Position numbers and translations under genes: made by a program
Shown: one piece after another, positions 9,220-18,101 of the stretch
How positions within the stretch are numbered: position 1 is the stretch's first letter
Layout of the letters: every line of letters begins with the position of its first letter
Origin: Clostridiales bacterium
Lineage (GTDB): Bacteria > Bacillota > Clostridia > Peptostreptococcales > Anaerovoracaceae
Reading direction: 5' to 3'
Assembly: GCA_015243575.1 (NCBI GenBank)
Contig: CP042469.1
Location: forward strand, 2,632,929-2,696,928
DNA length: 64,000 bases
The notes under the pieces: model-generated
Database searches by the model: none
Told to the model about the DNA's origin: nothing
What the model saw: only the letters and a program-made list of their open reading frames with translations

Positions 9220-10050
9220 TTATTCATTGCTCTTTCTTTTGAAGAGCCCTTTTCGCTCGCCGTCTGAACTTGGCGCTTTTTCATTCTCTTCCAGGAAATT
9301 TAATAGCTTTTCATGTATAAATTTAGGGTTCTCACCTTCCTTTATTGAAATTACCCCTTCTATGATCAACTCTTTGTAAAGTCTCTCTCTGTCGTATGCC
9401 ATTTCAATTTTGTTAGCCATTGGGATAAATAAACAATTCGCCATTAAGGAGCCGTAGAACGTAGTAATCAGTGCTACAGACATATTTTCTCCCAGAACCT
9501 CAGGTCCTCCGTCTAAATTCATGGCCTTTAGCATATTAACAAGACCAATGAGGGTACCAATCATACCAAAGGCTGGAGCCAAAGCCGCTCCCATCTGGTA
9601 AAATTTAAGTTCTTCCTCAGTCCTCCGGTCTATATTAGCCATTTTTTGGTCAAACCAAATTTTAAGCTTATCGGAATCAATTGCGTCTACAATAAGCAGT
9701 ACGCTCTCCTTTAGAAATTCATCCTCGAAGGTCAGTGCTTTTTCTTCTAAAGACAGCAAACCCTTTTTTCTTGCCTCTCTGGAGAGGTCCGTTATAATTT
9801 CTATGTATTCATAGGGATCCTTTTGATCCCTGCCAAAGATCAGTCTAAAATGCTTCGGCACGTTTTTGAAAGTTTTGAACGGAAAGGCTGCCAGCAATGC
9901 AAAACAGGTTCCTCCAAGAGTGATGAATATGCTCTGTCCGTTGATAAAATTTTGAATGAGGGCAAAACTGATGCCGTCGTCGGTAAAAACAATGCCGAAA
10001 ACCAGTGCAAGTATAATTGCGATATAGCCTATCAGAACGCTGAATTCCAT
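9220..10050 (-). CDS. motA: Flagellar motor stator protein MotA
   Basis: 276 residues with four membrane helices in the MotA arrangement: two N-terminal, and two near residues 150-210 (APAFGMIGTLIGLVNMLKAM and ALITTFYGSLMANCLFIPMA). The cytoplasmic loop between helices 2 and 3 carries the charged residues that meet FliG. The C-terminus is charged (ENEKAPSSDGERKGLFKRK). It forms the ion-conducting stator with MotB, the next gene. Confidence 0.96.
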   Translation of the reverse strand: MEFSVLIGYIAIILALVFGIVFTDDGISFALIQNFINGQSIFITLGGTCFALLAAFPFKTFKNVPKHFRLIFGRDQKDPYEYIEIITDLSREARKKGLLSLEEKALTFEDEFLKESVLLIVDAIDSDKLKIWFDQKMANIDRRTEEELKFYQMGAALAPAFGMIGTLIGLVNMLKAMNLDGGPEVLGENMSVALITTFYGSLMANCLFIPMANKIEMAYDRERLYKELIIEGVISIKEGENPKFIHEKLLNFLEENEKAPSSDGERKGLFKRKSNE

Positions 10051-10076
10051 TTATAATTACTCCTTGTTGGTTTGGT

Positions 10077-10271
10077 TTATCTGCTGTAGATGCTCCTTTT
10101 AAAGGTTACAACTTTTGAGATCACTTCAGCGGAGCTTTCCGCCACAACAAAATGTTTGCCGTTGACAAGACGGATGGTAGTATCAGGCCGCTCCTCAATG
10201 GTCTCAATAAGCTCGCAGTTCAAGATGAATGTTTCATTGTTGTTCTTGTTCAATTTGGTAAGCTTAATCAT
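10077..10271 (-). CDS. flbD: FlbD/SwrD family flagellar protein
   Basis: 64 residues beginning MIKLTKLNKNNNETFILNCELIETIEERPDTTI, the FlbD/SwrD family pattern. In Bacillus subtilis the equivalent SwrD increases flagellar motor power and lies between flgE and fliL. Here it lies between flgE and motA, which supports a stator-related role. Its biochemical action is not known. Confidence 0.9.
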   Translation of the reverse strand: MIKLTKLNKNNNETFILNCELIETIEERPDTTIRLVNGKHFVVAESSAEVISKVVTFKRSIYSR

Positions 10272-10429
10272 GATTAATCTCTCGCTCCTTTTTTAGGGAA
10301 GCGCTGATTGATTCCATTCAATGACTGAATTCAATCAGCGTTTCCTGAATACAGTATTGTTCTTTTATTATGGTTATTCCAGTTAAGCGGGGGTTGCCTC
10401 CCGCTTAACCGGGAACTGCTTTTACTTTA

Positions 10430-11926
10430 TTAACGCTTCATATTGACCAGCTCTGACAACATTTCGTCAGATACGGTGATCATTCTTGTATTTGCCTGGA
10501 AGCCTCTCTGCGTAATGATCATTTCAGTAAACTCTCGTGAGAGGTCAACGTTTGACATTTCCAAAGAACCAGCAAGGAAGTTACCTGTTCCGCCGCTTCC
10601 TGGAGTGGTTGCTACCGCTTCTCCGGAGTTGGTGGTTTCCACATAATAGCTTTCGCCGTCCTGAGAAAGACCGTCAGGGTTTGTAAACTTAACCGCTGCG
10701 ATATGCGCGATCTTTTCCGGCTTACCTGCTCCAGGCCCTGCCGTACCGAGAACGGTATCTTTGAGATCATCAAAGTCCAGTGATCCAAAGGCTGCTGAAT
10801 CAAGCTCAAGGGTAATGTCACCTGCCGTCAAAGTAGCCGTATCGCCGTTTAATGTGACAGTCCCGTTTATGGTAACCGGAGTACCTGCTTTATTGGTTGT
10901 GGTAAGGGTTACTGCAACGCTGTCAGGAACTACTGTACCAAGGGTAAGTGTACCAGTAGCAGGAAGTTTAACACCATCGGCTCCAGTTGCGTCAACTTCA
11001 ACTGCAACAGTAGCGGTTCCTCCTGAAATGTCAGGTACTGAAAAAGTATAATCTCCATCGCCTGGCGTTCCTTCAGTACCGGTAATGGTCTTGGAAGCAC
11101 CACTTTTATCTTTATAACTTAATACAACGTCTGTGCCATCGTACCCAATTGTTACTGGTCCCTGAATGTCTGCACCTGCTGGAAAACTGATCGTTCCTGT
11201 AAATGCCGTACCGTCAGTGTACTTCCCCTGCATCAATTTAACGTTAGCAGACGGTGTAGCAGATGAAATCGTTACGCTGCCTTTGTAAAGGGATGAGGAA
11301 TTTAAGCTGGATGTTTTTACCCAGCTGGTTCCGGATCCAAGGGTCAGCGTGGGGTCACCCTCTTTAATAGCGGTAACTTCGCCGTTTTGACCAATTGCAA
11401 TACCTGTATATTTATCCAATTCGGAGGGATCTACTTTGATTCCTACAAGATTCTGTACATTTGAGGTGCCGTCAGAATTCAGCTGTGCATTCTTGGTGGT
11501 TTCGTCTAAACGGAAGCCCAGAACCTGGTTTCCGTTTCGATCTACCAGATTTCCTGCCAGGTCAAAGCTCAAAACGCCGACTCTTGTATACTTGACTACG
11601 CCATCTCCTGTTTTAACAGGCAGATAACCGTCGCCGTTGATATATACGTCCAGTGCACGGTCTGTGGTTGCGCTTCCTGCACGGGTATTAATTACGTCAA
11701 TAGAGCTGACTTTCGCACCGTAACCCAGCTGTGTGGGGTTGGTTCCTCCCCCATTTGTGGTAGGAGCGGAAGCTCCGTTAATTGTCTGGTAAAACACATC
11801 GGAGAAGGTCACACGGCTTGCTTTAAAACCATAGGTGTTTACGTTGGCGATGTTATTACCGATGACGTTCATTTTTGTCTGATGTGCTGACAGTCCTGAA
11901 ACTGCAGAATACATTGATCCTAACAT
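10430..11926 (-). CDS. flgE: Flagellar hook protein FlgE
   Basis: 498 residues. The N-terminal rod/hook motif is MLGSMYSAVSGLSAHQTKMNVIGNNIANVNTYGFK, and the C-terminal motif is GNFLAGSLEMSNVDLSREFTEMIITQRGFQANTRMITVSDEMLSELVNMKR. The central part (about 190-400) is long and Thr/Gly-rich and makes the surface of the hook. FlgE polymerises under the FlgD cap, and its length is set by FliK. Both are encoded upstream in the same operon. Confidence 0.95.
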   Translation of the reverse strand: MLGSMYSAVSGLSAHQTKMNVIGNNIANVNTYGFKASRVTFSDVFYQTINGASAPTTNGGGTNPTQLGYGAKVSSIDVINTRAGSATTDRALDVYINGDGYLPVKTGDGVVKYTRVGVLSFDLAGNLVDRNGNQVLGFRLDETTKNAQLNSDGTSNVQNLVGIKVDPSELDKYTGIAIGQNGEVTAIKEGDPTLTLGSGTSWVKTSSLNSSSLYKGSVTISSATPSANVKLMQGKYTDGTAFTGTISFPAGADIQGPVTIGYDGTDVVLSYKDKSGASKTITGTEGTPGDGDYTFSVPDISGGTATVAVEVDATGADGVKLPATGTLTLGTVVPDSVAVTLTTTNKAGTPVTINGTVTLNGDTATLTAGDITLELDSAAFGSLDFDDLKDTVLGTAGPGAGKPEKIAHIAAVKFTNPDGLSQDGESYYVETTNSGEAVATTPGSGGTGNFLAGSLEMSNVDLSREFTEMIITQRGFQANTRMITVSDEMLSELVNMKR

Positions 11927-11997
11927 TTAAAATCCTTTCTGCGCCCGCGAGCTTATCTGTCGTTCAAAGCTCAATAGCTTCCTGTTTCAAGGTCCGG

Positions 11998-12408
11998 CTA
12001 TACGAACAGGGCGCCGTCAATATTGGTGAATACGTTGCTTTTCATTTCATTTTTATCAACTACTGTGATAACCACTTTATTGGTTGCGTTTACAATAAAG
12101 GCCGAATCGTTCATCACGATGAGCGCATCCTTGATGCCTTTTTGCTGTGCTCTGTCACAAGCATCCGCAAGACGGCTCATATCACTCTCCGTGATGGTTA
12201 TATTTCTTTCTTCCGTCCTTTGATTCGCATGTTTGGAAAAGGACAGTCCCTCTTTAAGCTGTTCATTCAGGATTTCCTGAAATGATCTTCCACCGGCATT
12301 AGTGCCCGCTTCTTTCGCTTTTCCCGTTGGATCACTGTTAAGTCTTTGGGTCTGGCGAATGATGGAATCCGTTAAGTTATAGCGACCGCCTAAAATTTCA
12401 TTAGACAT
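11998..12408 (-). CDS. Flagellar operon protein of the TIGR02530 family
   Basis: 136 residues from the ATG at 12408, which has an AAGGCGG-type ribosome site and overlaps the last 8 bp of flgD; the longer frame upstream is only flgD read in another frame. The body has FQEILNEQLKEGLSFSKHANQRTEERNI and ALIVMNDSAFIVNATNKVVITVVD, which I recognise as the putative flagellar operon family found next to flgD in Firmicutes and spirochaetes. The function is not established; position suggests hook assembly. Confidence 0.85.
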   Translation of the reverse strand: MSNEILGGRYNLTDSIIRQTQRLNSDPTGKAKEAGTNAGGRSFQEILNEQLKEGLSFSKHANQRTEERNITITESDMSRLADACDRAQQKGIKDALIVMNDSAFIVNATNKVVITVVDKNEMKSNVFTNIDGALFV

Positions 12409-12922
12409 CTCCGCCGCCTTCCGTTGTATCCGTTGACTCTGTGTCTGAAGTGTCTTCCGGGTCGGTGGTGTCCTCAGGCGTCTTGACATCAGGGTCCGGT
12501 ATGATAATATTCGGTTCTCTTACTGCCATTACACTGCTGAGACCGTAATTTTTTCCGTCGACCACGATCTGCGCACTTCCGTTATAAAGTGTCACACCTT
12601 CAACAATTCCATTTATGGTACTGACGGTACCGTCGTCATTATACGCAGCAAGAGCAACTTCTTTACCGATGAGGTTGACACTGTAATTGGTTGTTGTCAG
12701 CGTGCTCAGATCCGATAATGCCTGCACCATGGAAAACTGAGCCATCTGTGCGATAAACTGTGTATCATCCATCGTGTTGTACATATCCTGGTTCGACATC
12801 TGGGCAACCATCAGCGAGAAGAAATCATTCATATCCAAAGTATTTTTGCTGGCATCTTTACCATTTTCTCCAGCTACTGCTACACCTGCTGTCCAGTAAT
12901 TATTTACAGAACTAACTGACAT
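12401..12922 (-). CDS. flgD: Flagellar hook cap / hook assembly protein FlgD
   Basis: 173 residues. FlgD caps the growing hook and helps FlgE subunits fold in place. The family core is present: MNDFFSLMVAQMSNQDMYNTMDDTQFIAQMAQFSMVQALSDL, followed by a beta domain with IGKEVALAAYNDDGTVSTINGIVEGVTLYNGSAQIVVDGKNY. The C-terminus is a low-complexity acidic Thr/Asp tail. It follows fliK by 14 bp. Confidence 0.93.
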   Translation of the reverse strand: MSVSSVNNYWTAGVAVAGENGKDASKNTLDMNDFFSLMVAQMSNQDMYNTMDDTQFIAQMAQFSMVQALSDLSTLTTTNYSVNLIGKEVALAAYNDDGTVSTINGIVEGVTLYNGSAQIVVDGKNYGLSSVMAVREPNIIIPDPDVKTPEDTTDPEDTSDTESTDTTEGGGDV

Positions 12923-12936
12923 TGTTTTTCTCCTTT

Positions 12937-14442
12937 CTATACCGAATAGTTTAATCTGTGCAGGTTAACCTGCCTCAAGTTCTGAATCATAGCCGGGATC
13001 GTCTCCTGTACTTCGGTTTGCGAAGTTCGGCTGGAACCGGTCAAGCTGCCTTCGCTATGCGTCTCTTTGTGCAGCTGTTCCTGGTTTCGCTGTTGGGAAA
13101 AGTCCATTCCGAAGTTCATACTCTGCCATTGACTTTGTCCGCCGTTGCTCTGTTGATTCATCTGCTGGCTCACATGAACACTTTCCACTTGCACATTCTG
13201 TAGACCCATACTTGCGATCAGCTTATCTACCTGACCTGTCAAAAGTGTTTGAGTCTTTGCATTTGCTGCCATAATGTCGATGGTCAATCTGCCTTCACTA
13301 AGCTTCAGTTTGATATCGATTTGTCCCAAATCCTCAGGCTGCAGCTGCATTCTGAATTCATTTGAATTTTTCTGTTCCAGTCTGGATAGAATCTCATCAC
13401 TGATCTGGCTGTACTGCTCTGCTTTTCCTGATGTCTGTACGCTTTGATTCAGTATCCCGCTTTCTTTGACAGGATCGGTATAATGGATTGTGTTTAGATA
13501 TTCTTGTGCTGAGGAAGTTTGAACTGCTCCATCACTTTTCAGCTCATCTGCTTGGACATTTTTTCCGTCTCTGCTTGGGTTAACAGCTGCGATATCATCT
13601 GCTGCTGTCATTCCGGGACCTAAGCTTTCGGTTTTCTGCTCATCTCTTTTCAATGAAGAAAGATCAAAAGCTTCTGTTTCCCCACTATCCTGCAAATTGA
13701 CCAGTCCCGCACTTTCTTCAACGGGGGCACCATCCTTCATTAGGATAGGAACACCATTTCGTCCGGTTTTATTTTCTGCTGATCCTGATACCGCAGAGAT
13801 CAATTCTCCGGCGGCCATAGAAACGCCCTCACTGCTTTTCGCTGTCTGATTCAAGGTATTCACAGTCTCTCCAGCTTCTGCAGTCTGAGCATACAATGCT
13901 CCTGCCCGAAAATCAACGCCTTGTCCTTGCCCCTGTCCTTGTCCAAACTCCAAACTCCCAAGTAAGTTACTCCGACTTGCAGGGATCATTTCAGAAAGCG
14001 GTTCATCACCATTTAGCAACGATAATCCAGCTGCCTGTGTTCCCTCTTTACTGTCAGTATGCTCTGAATTGGCAGGCAACGCTGCTGCAGGCAACCCTGA
14101 CATCAGCGCCAGTAAGATTTCCAGTTCGCTGTTTTCTTCCTTTAATTCAGACTGCCCTTCCCCTTGTAAAATTCCAGCAGTACCTGCGCTTTCCCCAGAA
14201 AAAAACAGTTCCATCAAAGCGCCAGTTTTACCGGAAGCACCGCTGTTTTCTGTGGCCAACAGGTTTCCTTGGATTGATCCTCCACTCTGATTGTTCATTG
14301 CGGTTAGCTGGGCAATCATCTGCTGAAAGACGGAGCCATCAGGGCTTGCCCCACCGATGCTGCTCTGCTGCATGGTTCCGGCAGTACCGCTGCTGATGCC
14401 CATGGAATTCCATGCCGTCAACGGAATATTTGTCGTATTCAT
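12937..14442 (-). CDS. fliK: Flagellar hook-length control protein FliK
   Basis: 501 residues from ATG 14442, which follows AAAGGAGGTGAGAGA; the 23 codons upstream in frame lack a ribosome site. The N-terminal 350 residues are low-complexity Ser/Gly/Glu/Gln sequence, as usual for FliK. The conserved C-terminal domain has EFRMQLQPEDLGQIDIKLKLSEGRLTIDI and LLTGQVDKLIASMGLQNVQVESVHVS. FliK measures the hook and triggers the FlhB switch. A second FliK-like gene is at 28997-30625. Confidence 0.92.
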   Translation of the reverse strand: MNTTNIPLTAWNSMGISSGTAGTMQQSSIGGASPDGSVFQQMIAQLTAMNNQSGGSIQGNLLATENSGASGKTGALMELFFSGESAGTAGILQGEGQSELKEENSELEILLALMSGLPAAALPANSEHTDSKEGTQAAGLSLLNGDEPLSEMIPASRSNLLGSLEFGQGQGQGQGVDFRAGALYAQTAEAGETVNTLNQTAKSSEGVSMAAGELISAVSGSAENKTGRNGVPILMKDGAPVEESAGLVNLQDSGETEAFDLSSLKRDEQKTESLGPGMTAADDIAAVNPSRDGKNVQADELKSDGAVQTSSAQEYLNTIHYTDPVKESGILNQSVQTSGKAEQYSQISDEILSRLEQKNSNEFRMQLQPEDLGQIDIKLKLSEGRLTIDIMAANAKTQTLLTGQVDKLIASMGLQNVQVESVHVSQQMNQQSNGGQSQWQSMNFGMDFSQQRNQEQLHKETHSEGSLTGSSRTSQTEVQETIPAMIQNLRQVNLHRLNYSV

Positions 14443-14563
14443 TCTCTCACCTCCTTTCAACGATCTGGCTGGTTCTTTCGAGCCGCTAATAGGCTTTGGT
14501 CCGGAAGTCACGAATCAACGACTCGTAACGTTCCATGGAAATTGATTTATGAGAACGAAGCTC

Positions 14564-15013
14564 CTAGACCGTTTTTCTCAGAATACCGGCGGTGGTTACA
14601 AACTCTTCCAGCTGCAGTTCTTCTGCTTTTGCACCTTCTTTGTTGTACTCATCGAGCCGTGTGCTCTTCAAGGTCTCCAGAGATTTCGTTTCCAGCTTAA
14701 GTTTTTTGATGTTCTCAATTTGTTTCTCAATCTGATGAGAGATATTCTCTACCAGCCGTTTGGCCAGCACGATCTGTTCTTTTAAATGCTCGCCGTAATA
14801 GATGTACATCCTGCAGGTAGCAGGAGTGGTTTTCTCCAGCATTTTGCTTTCATAGTCAGTCTGGCATTGAACTTGCTCCGTCTGCAGAAGAAATAGTTTA
14901 TTCTGTGCTTCGGAAAGCTGACTGTTGAGTACAGCCAGCGTCATCATCTCGCTGTCCAGCATCTGCCCTTTATACGATAGCAATTTTTCTAAATGAAATT
15001 CGAATTTCTTCAT
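14564..15013 (-). CDS. fliJ: Flagellar export chaperone FliJ
   Basis: 149 residues, almost wholly alpha-helical coiled coil with FliJ-style start MKKFEFHLEKLLSYKGQMLDSEMMTLA. FliJ binds inside the FliI ATPase ring like a rotor stalk and helps chaperones cycle. Its start overlaps fliI by 4 bp, and it follows fliH and fliI as in other flagellar operons. Confidence 0.92.
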   Translation of the reverse strand: MKKFEFHLEKLLSYKGQMLDSEMMTLAVLNSQLSEAQNKLFLLQTEQVQCQTDYESKMLEKTTPATCRMYIYYGEHLKEQIVLAKRLVENISHQIEKQIENIKKLKLETKSLETLKSTRLDEYNKEGAKAEELQLEEFVTTAGILRKTV

Positions 15014-16314
15014 GTGATCGCTGCCTTCATCATATCAACACTCTGGCTGAAAGGAATTTTCTCATCAACCTTTTGCATTAGAAAACCGTTAATTTTATCT
15101 ATTTTCGTCAGGGCTTCATCCAGCGCTCTGTTGCTTCCGCTTTTATAAGCTCCGATGCTGACCAGATCGTAGTTTGTATCGTAAACTGACATTAGATTTC
15201 TCAGTATGCCCGCAGTTTCCAGCTGATCCTTCTCGGCAATATCGTTCATCAGCCTGCTGACACTGCCTAAAATATCAATTGCCGGATAATGGTTTCTCAT
15301 GGCAATTTTTCTTGACAATACAATGTGCCCATCAATAATACCTCTTACCGTATCCGCAATGGGCTCATTCACATCGTCCCCTTCTACAAGAACGGTGTAA
15401 ACACCTGTGATAGAGCCTTTCTCAAAATTCCCGGTTCGTTCCAGCAGCTTCGGCATCATGGAATAAATCGAGGGTGTGTATCCTCTTGCAACCGGAGGTT
15501 CTCCTGTGGCAAGTCCGATTTCTCTTTGTGCCATAGCAAATCTCGTCAGTGAGTCCATCATCAGCAGTACATCCTTGCCTTGATCTTTGAAGTATTCTGC
15601 AATTGTCGTCGCGACCATAGCACATTTCATTCTCTGCATAGGCGGCTGATCCGAAGTGGCCACCACAAGAACCGATCGGGCAAGACCCTCTGGTCCCAAA
15701 TCTCTTTCCAGGAATTCTCTGACTTCCCTGCCTCTTTCTCCGACAAGTGCGATAACGTTGACGTCAGCCTTTACATTACGGGCAATCATCCCCATCAGAG
15801 TACTTTTCCCAACACCGCTGCCTGCAAAGATGCCCATTCTCTGGCCTTTGCCTATGGTGAGAAGTCCGTCGATCGCCTTCACTCCAAATTCCAAAACATC
15901 CTGGATTCTTGGCCTGGACAAAGGGTTGGAGCTAATGCTTTGCACCTCATATCGTGTATTGCAGGCAATGGGTTCTCCTCCATCAATGGGTTCCCCCATG
16001 GCGCTGATGACTCTCCCAATCAGTTTCTCCGACATGTCAATTTTAAGAGATGAGTGGGTCGCTTCGACCAGATTTCCGGAGCTGATTCCTTCCGGTTCCT
16101 CATAGGGCATGAGCAACACTTTATTTCCTCTAAACCCGACTACTTCGGCACTGATATATTTCTTACTGCCGTGCCCATAAATTTTGCAGAGGTCTCCCAC
16201 TTTGCATTCAGGGCCGTTAGATTCAATCATCATTCCAATGACCTTATCTATTTTTCCATAATAGCAATAGGAATCTGCATTTCGTATTAGGCTGCAATAT
16301 TTTTTTGAATTCAT
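15010..16314 (-). CDS. fliI: Flagellum-specific ATPase FliI
   Basis: 434 residues, an F1-beta-like ATPase. The Walker A is GIFAGSGVGKSTLMG near residue 160 and the Walker B region is KDVLLMMDSLTRFAMAQREIGLATGEPPVARGYTPS. It energises and orders export at the base of the secretion system together with FliH and FliJ. It overlaps both neighbours by 4 bp, so the three are coupled in translation. Confidence 0.97.
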   Translation of the reverse strand: MNSKKYCSLIRNADSYCYYGKIDKVIGMMIESNGPECKVGDLCKIYGHGSKKYISAEVVGFRGNKVLLMPYEEPEGISSGNLVEATHSSLKIDMSEKLIGRVISAMGEPIDGGEPIACNTRYEVQSISSNPLSRPRIQDVLEFGVKAIDGLLTIGKGQRMGIFAGSGVGKSTLMGMIARNVKADVNVIALVGERGREVREFLERDLGPEGLARSVLVVATSDQPPMQRMKCAMVATTIAEYFKDQGKDVLLMMDSLTRFAMAQREIGLATGEPPVARGYTPSIYSMMPKLLERTGNFEKGSITGVYTVLVEGDDVNEPIADTVRGIIDGHIVLSRKIAMRNHYPAIDILGSVSRLMNDIAEKDQLETAGILRNLMSVYDTNYDLVSIGAYKSGSNRALDEALTKIDKINGFLMQKVDEKIPFSQSVDMMKAAIT

Positions 16315-17093
16315 CGTTCTACCGCTTTTTTCAATTGTTCCAGCTGCACCGGCACGCTCATGTCCACGATACCGCCTTCATTTTCACTCATCATCAGATC
16401 TTCTTCCTTGATGATGACAACCTTGGTTTCTCCGGCGAGCTTTTTCAGCTTCTGAGCGACTGATTTATCAATTCTAAAGCCTAAGCTTCTCTGGTATTCG
16501 GAAAGAAGAATTTTCATACTTCCCTCATTCTCTTGGATGATTTCCTCCAGCATTCTGGTAACGGCAGTTTCATCAGCCTGCACATGATGTTTCATGATCT
16601 TTTTGGCCAACTCAAATGCAATCTCGATCATCTCATGCTCTTGCCTTTTTAGAGTCTCTCTCTGCTCATCTTTAAAGCATTGAATCAATCGTGCAAGTTC
16701 ATCAAGTCCTTCTCCTGCCGCCTGTTCGGAGGCACTTGCCCCATCCACAAGTCCGCGAAGATAGCCCTCTTCATAGCCTTTTTTCTCAGCCTCGCTCATG
16801 ATCTCACGACTGTTTCTCATAGCGTTTTCCATGATAGAATCCGCTTTTCTCTGAGCCTCATTTTCGATGTGCTGAGACTTTTTTATAGCTTGGTTTAAGA
16901 TGGCTTCCTGCCTCTCAATCATACCCATATCGCCTGATGCCATTTCGGTATTTGCTGCAATGCTCTCAGCACTGCCCGAATTTGAGACACTTGGCGAATT
17001 GGCAGAATAAGCGAAATTGTCTACAGAATAATCATTGCTTTTTGGTATGTAGGTCAGCAATTTGGCTTTTACGATACTAGACAATGATATCAT
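16311..17093 (-). CDS. fliH: Flagellar assembly protein FliH
   Basis: 260 residues. A variable N-terminus is followed by a helical coiled coil (about 60-130, including EAQRKADSIMENAMRNSREIMSEAEKKGYEEGYLRG with the FliH GxxxG-like spacing). The C-terminal FliH/YscL domain has IEIAFELAKKIMKHHVQADETAVTRMLEE. FliH restrains FliI and brings it to the C-ring. It overlaps fliG by 17 bp at its start. Confidence 0.93.
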   Translation of the reverse strand: MISLSSIVKAKLLTYIPKSNDYSVDNFAYSANSPSVSNSGSAESIAANTEMASGDMGMIERQEAILNQAIKKSQHIENEAQRKADSIMENAMRNSREIMSEAEKKGYEEGYLRGLVDGASASEQAAGEGLDELARLIQCFKDEQRETLKRQEHEMIEIAFELAKKIMKHHVQADETAVTRMLEEIIQENEGSMKILLSEYQRSLGFRIDKSVAQKLKKLAGETKVVIIKEEDLMMSENEGGIVDMSVPVQLEQLKKAVER

Positions 17094-18090
17094 CCTTTCC
17101 GCCCTTGGCTATGATGATCTCTCCTTCTTCTTCCAGCCTTCTTATGATCGCTACAATTTTCTGCTGTGCTTCTTCAACATCTCTGACTCTTACGTTATGG
17201 AGATAATCCATTTCACTGCGTACGGTTTCCCCCATACGCTGTGACATGTTTTCAAAGATCACATTTGCAACGTCCTTATTGGCGCCCTTAAGCGCAACAG
17301 ACATTTCCTTTGTATCCACCTCTCTGAGGAACCTTTGAATTGCGAGAGGATCCAGTATAATGATGTCTTCGAATACGAACATCCGCTTTCTGATCTCTTC
17401 TGAAAGTTTGGGATCGTTTCTGCTGAGCTCGTCGAAGATGAATTTTTCTGTTCCGCGGTCGATATTGTTCATGATCTCCGCTATGTAATTGATGCCGCCA
17501 ACCTCCAGCAGGTCCACAGATATGACAGACTCGAATTTTCGTTCCAGTATTGCTTCTACCTGCTTGATTACCTCCGGAGAGGTCCTGTCCATCCTTGCGA
17601 TACGCTCAACAACATCTACACGGATATTCTTAGGCAGCTCGGCAATGATGGAAGATGCCTGATCCGCCCTTGCATAGGACAGAATCAAAGCAATCGTCTG
17701 TGGATGCTCGTTGACGATCATGTTCATCAAATTTTTATAATCGGCCTTCCGAATAAATTCAAAAGCTTTTGTCCGCAGCGTTTTTGTGACTCGCTCAAGC
17801 AGCACGGTACCCTGCTGAATACCGAAGGCCTTCTCCAGAACGTTTCTCGCGTAGGCAAGACCGCCCTCCAGGTAGACCTTCTGTGCCACGCACAGTCCAT
17901 AAAACTCATCCATGGCCTGATCAGAAAATTCAGGCCGGACACTTTCCTGTCGGGTAATTTCATAGGTCAGCTTTTCAATTTCTTCTTCCTGAAGATGCTT
18001 GTAAATACTTGACGCAATATCAGCCCCCAAAGCAATTATAACCTGAGCTGCTTTTTGCTTAGATGTCAAAGAATCAGACATACCTATCAT
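17077..18090 (-). CDS. fliG: Flagellar motor switch protein FliG
   Basis: 337 residues, normal length. N, middle and C-terminal armadillo-like domains are recognisable; the C-terminal torque helix region is DIIILDPLAIQRFLREVDTKEMSVALKGANKDV. FliG joins the MS-ring (FliF) to FliM and meets MotA. The start at 18090 follows GAGGGTG; an ATG three codons later is less likely. It lies 11 bp after fliF. Confidence 0.97.
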   Translation of the reverse strand: MIGMSDSLTSKQKAAQVIIALGADIASSIYKHLQEEEIEKLTYEITRQESVRPEFSDQAMDEFYGLCVAQKVYLEGGLAYARNVLEKAFGIQQGTVLLERVTKTLRTKAFEFIRKADYKNLMNMIVNEHPQTIALILSYARADQASSIIAELPKNIRVDVVERIARMDRTSPEVIKQVEAILERKFESVISVDLLEVGGINYIAEIMNNIDRGTEKFIFDELSRNDPKLSEEIRKRMFVFEDIIILDPLAIQRFLREVDTKEMSVALKGANKDVANVIFENMSQRMGETVRSEMDYLHNVRVRDVEEAQQKIVAIIRRLEEEGEIIIAKGGKDDIIV

Positions 18091-18101
18091 TGCTTCACCC
18101 T

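Noticed and set aside
12409-12489. A longer N-terminus of the TIGR02530 protein starting at 12489
   Set aside because: Those codons are the flgD end read in another frame, with no ribosome site; the ATG at 12408 starts the recognised family sequence.
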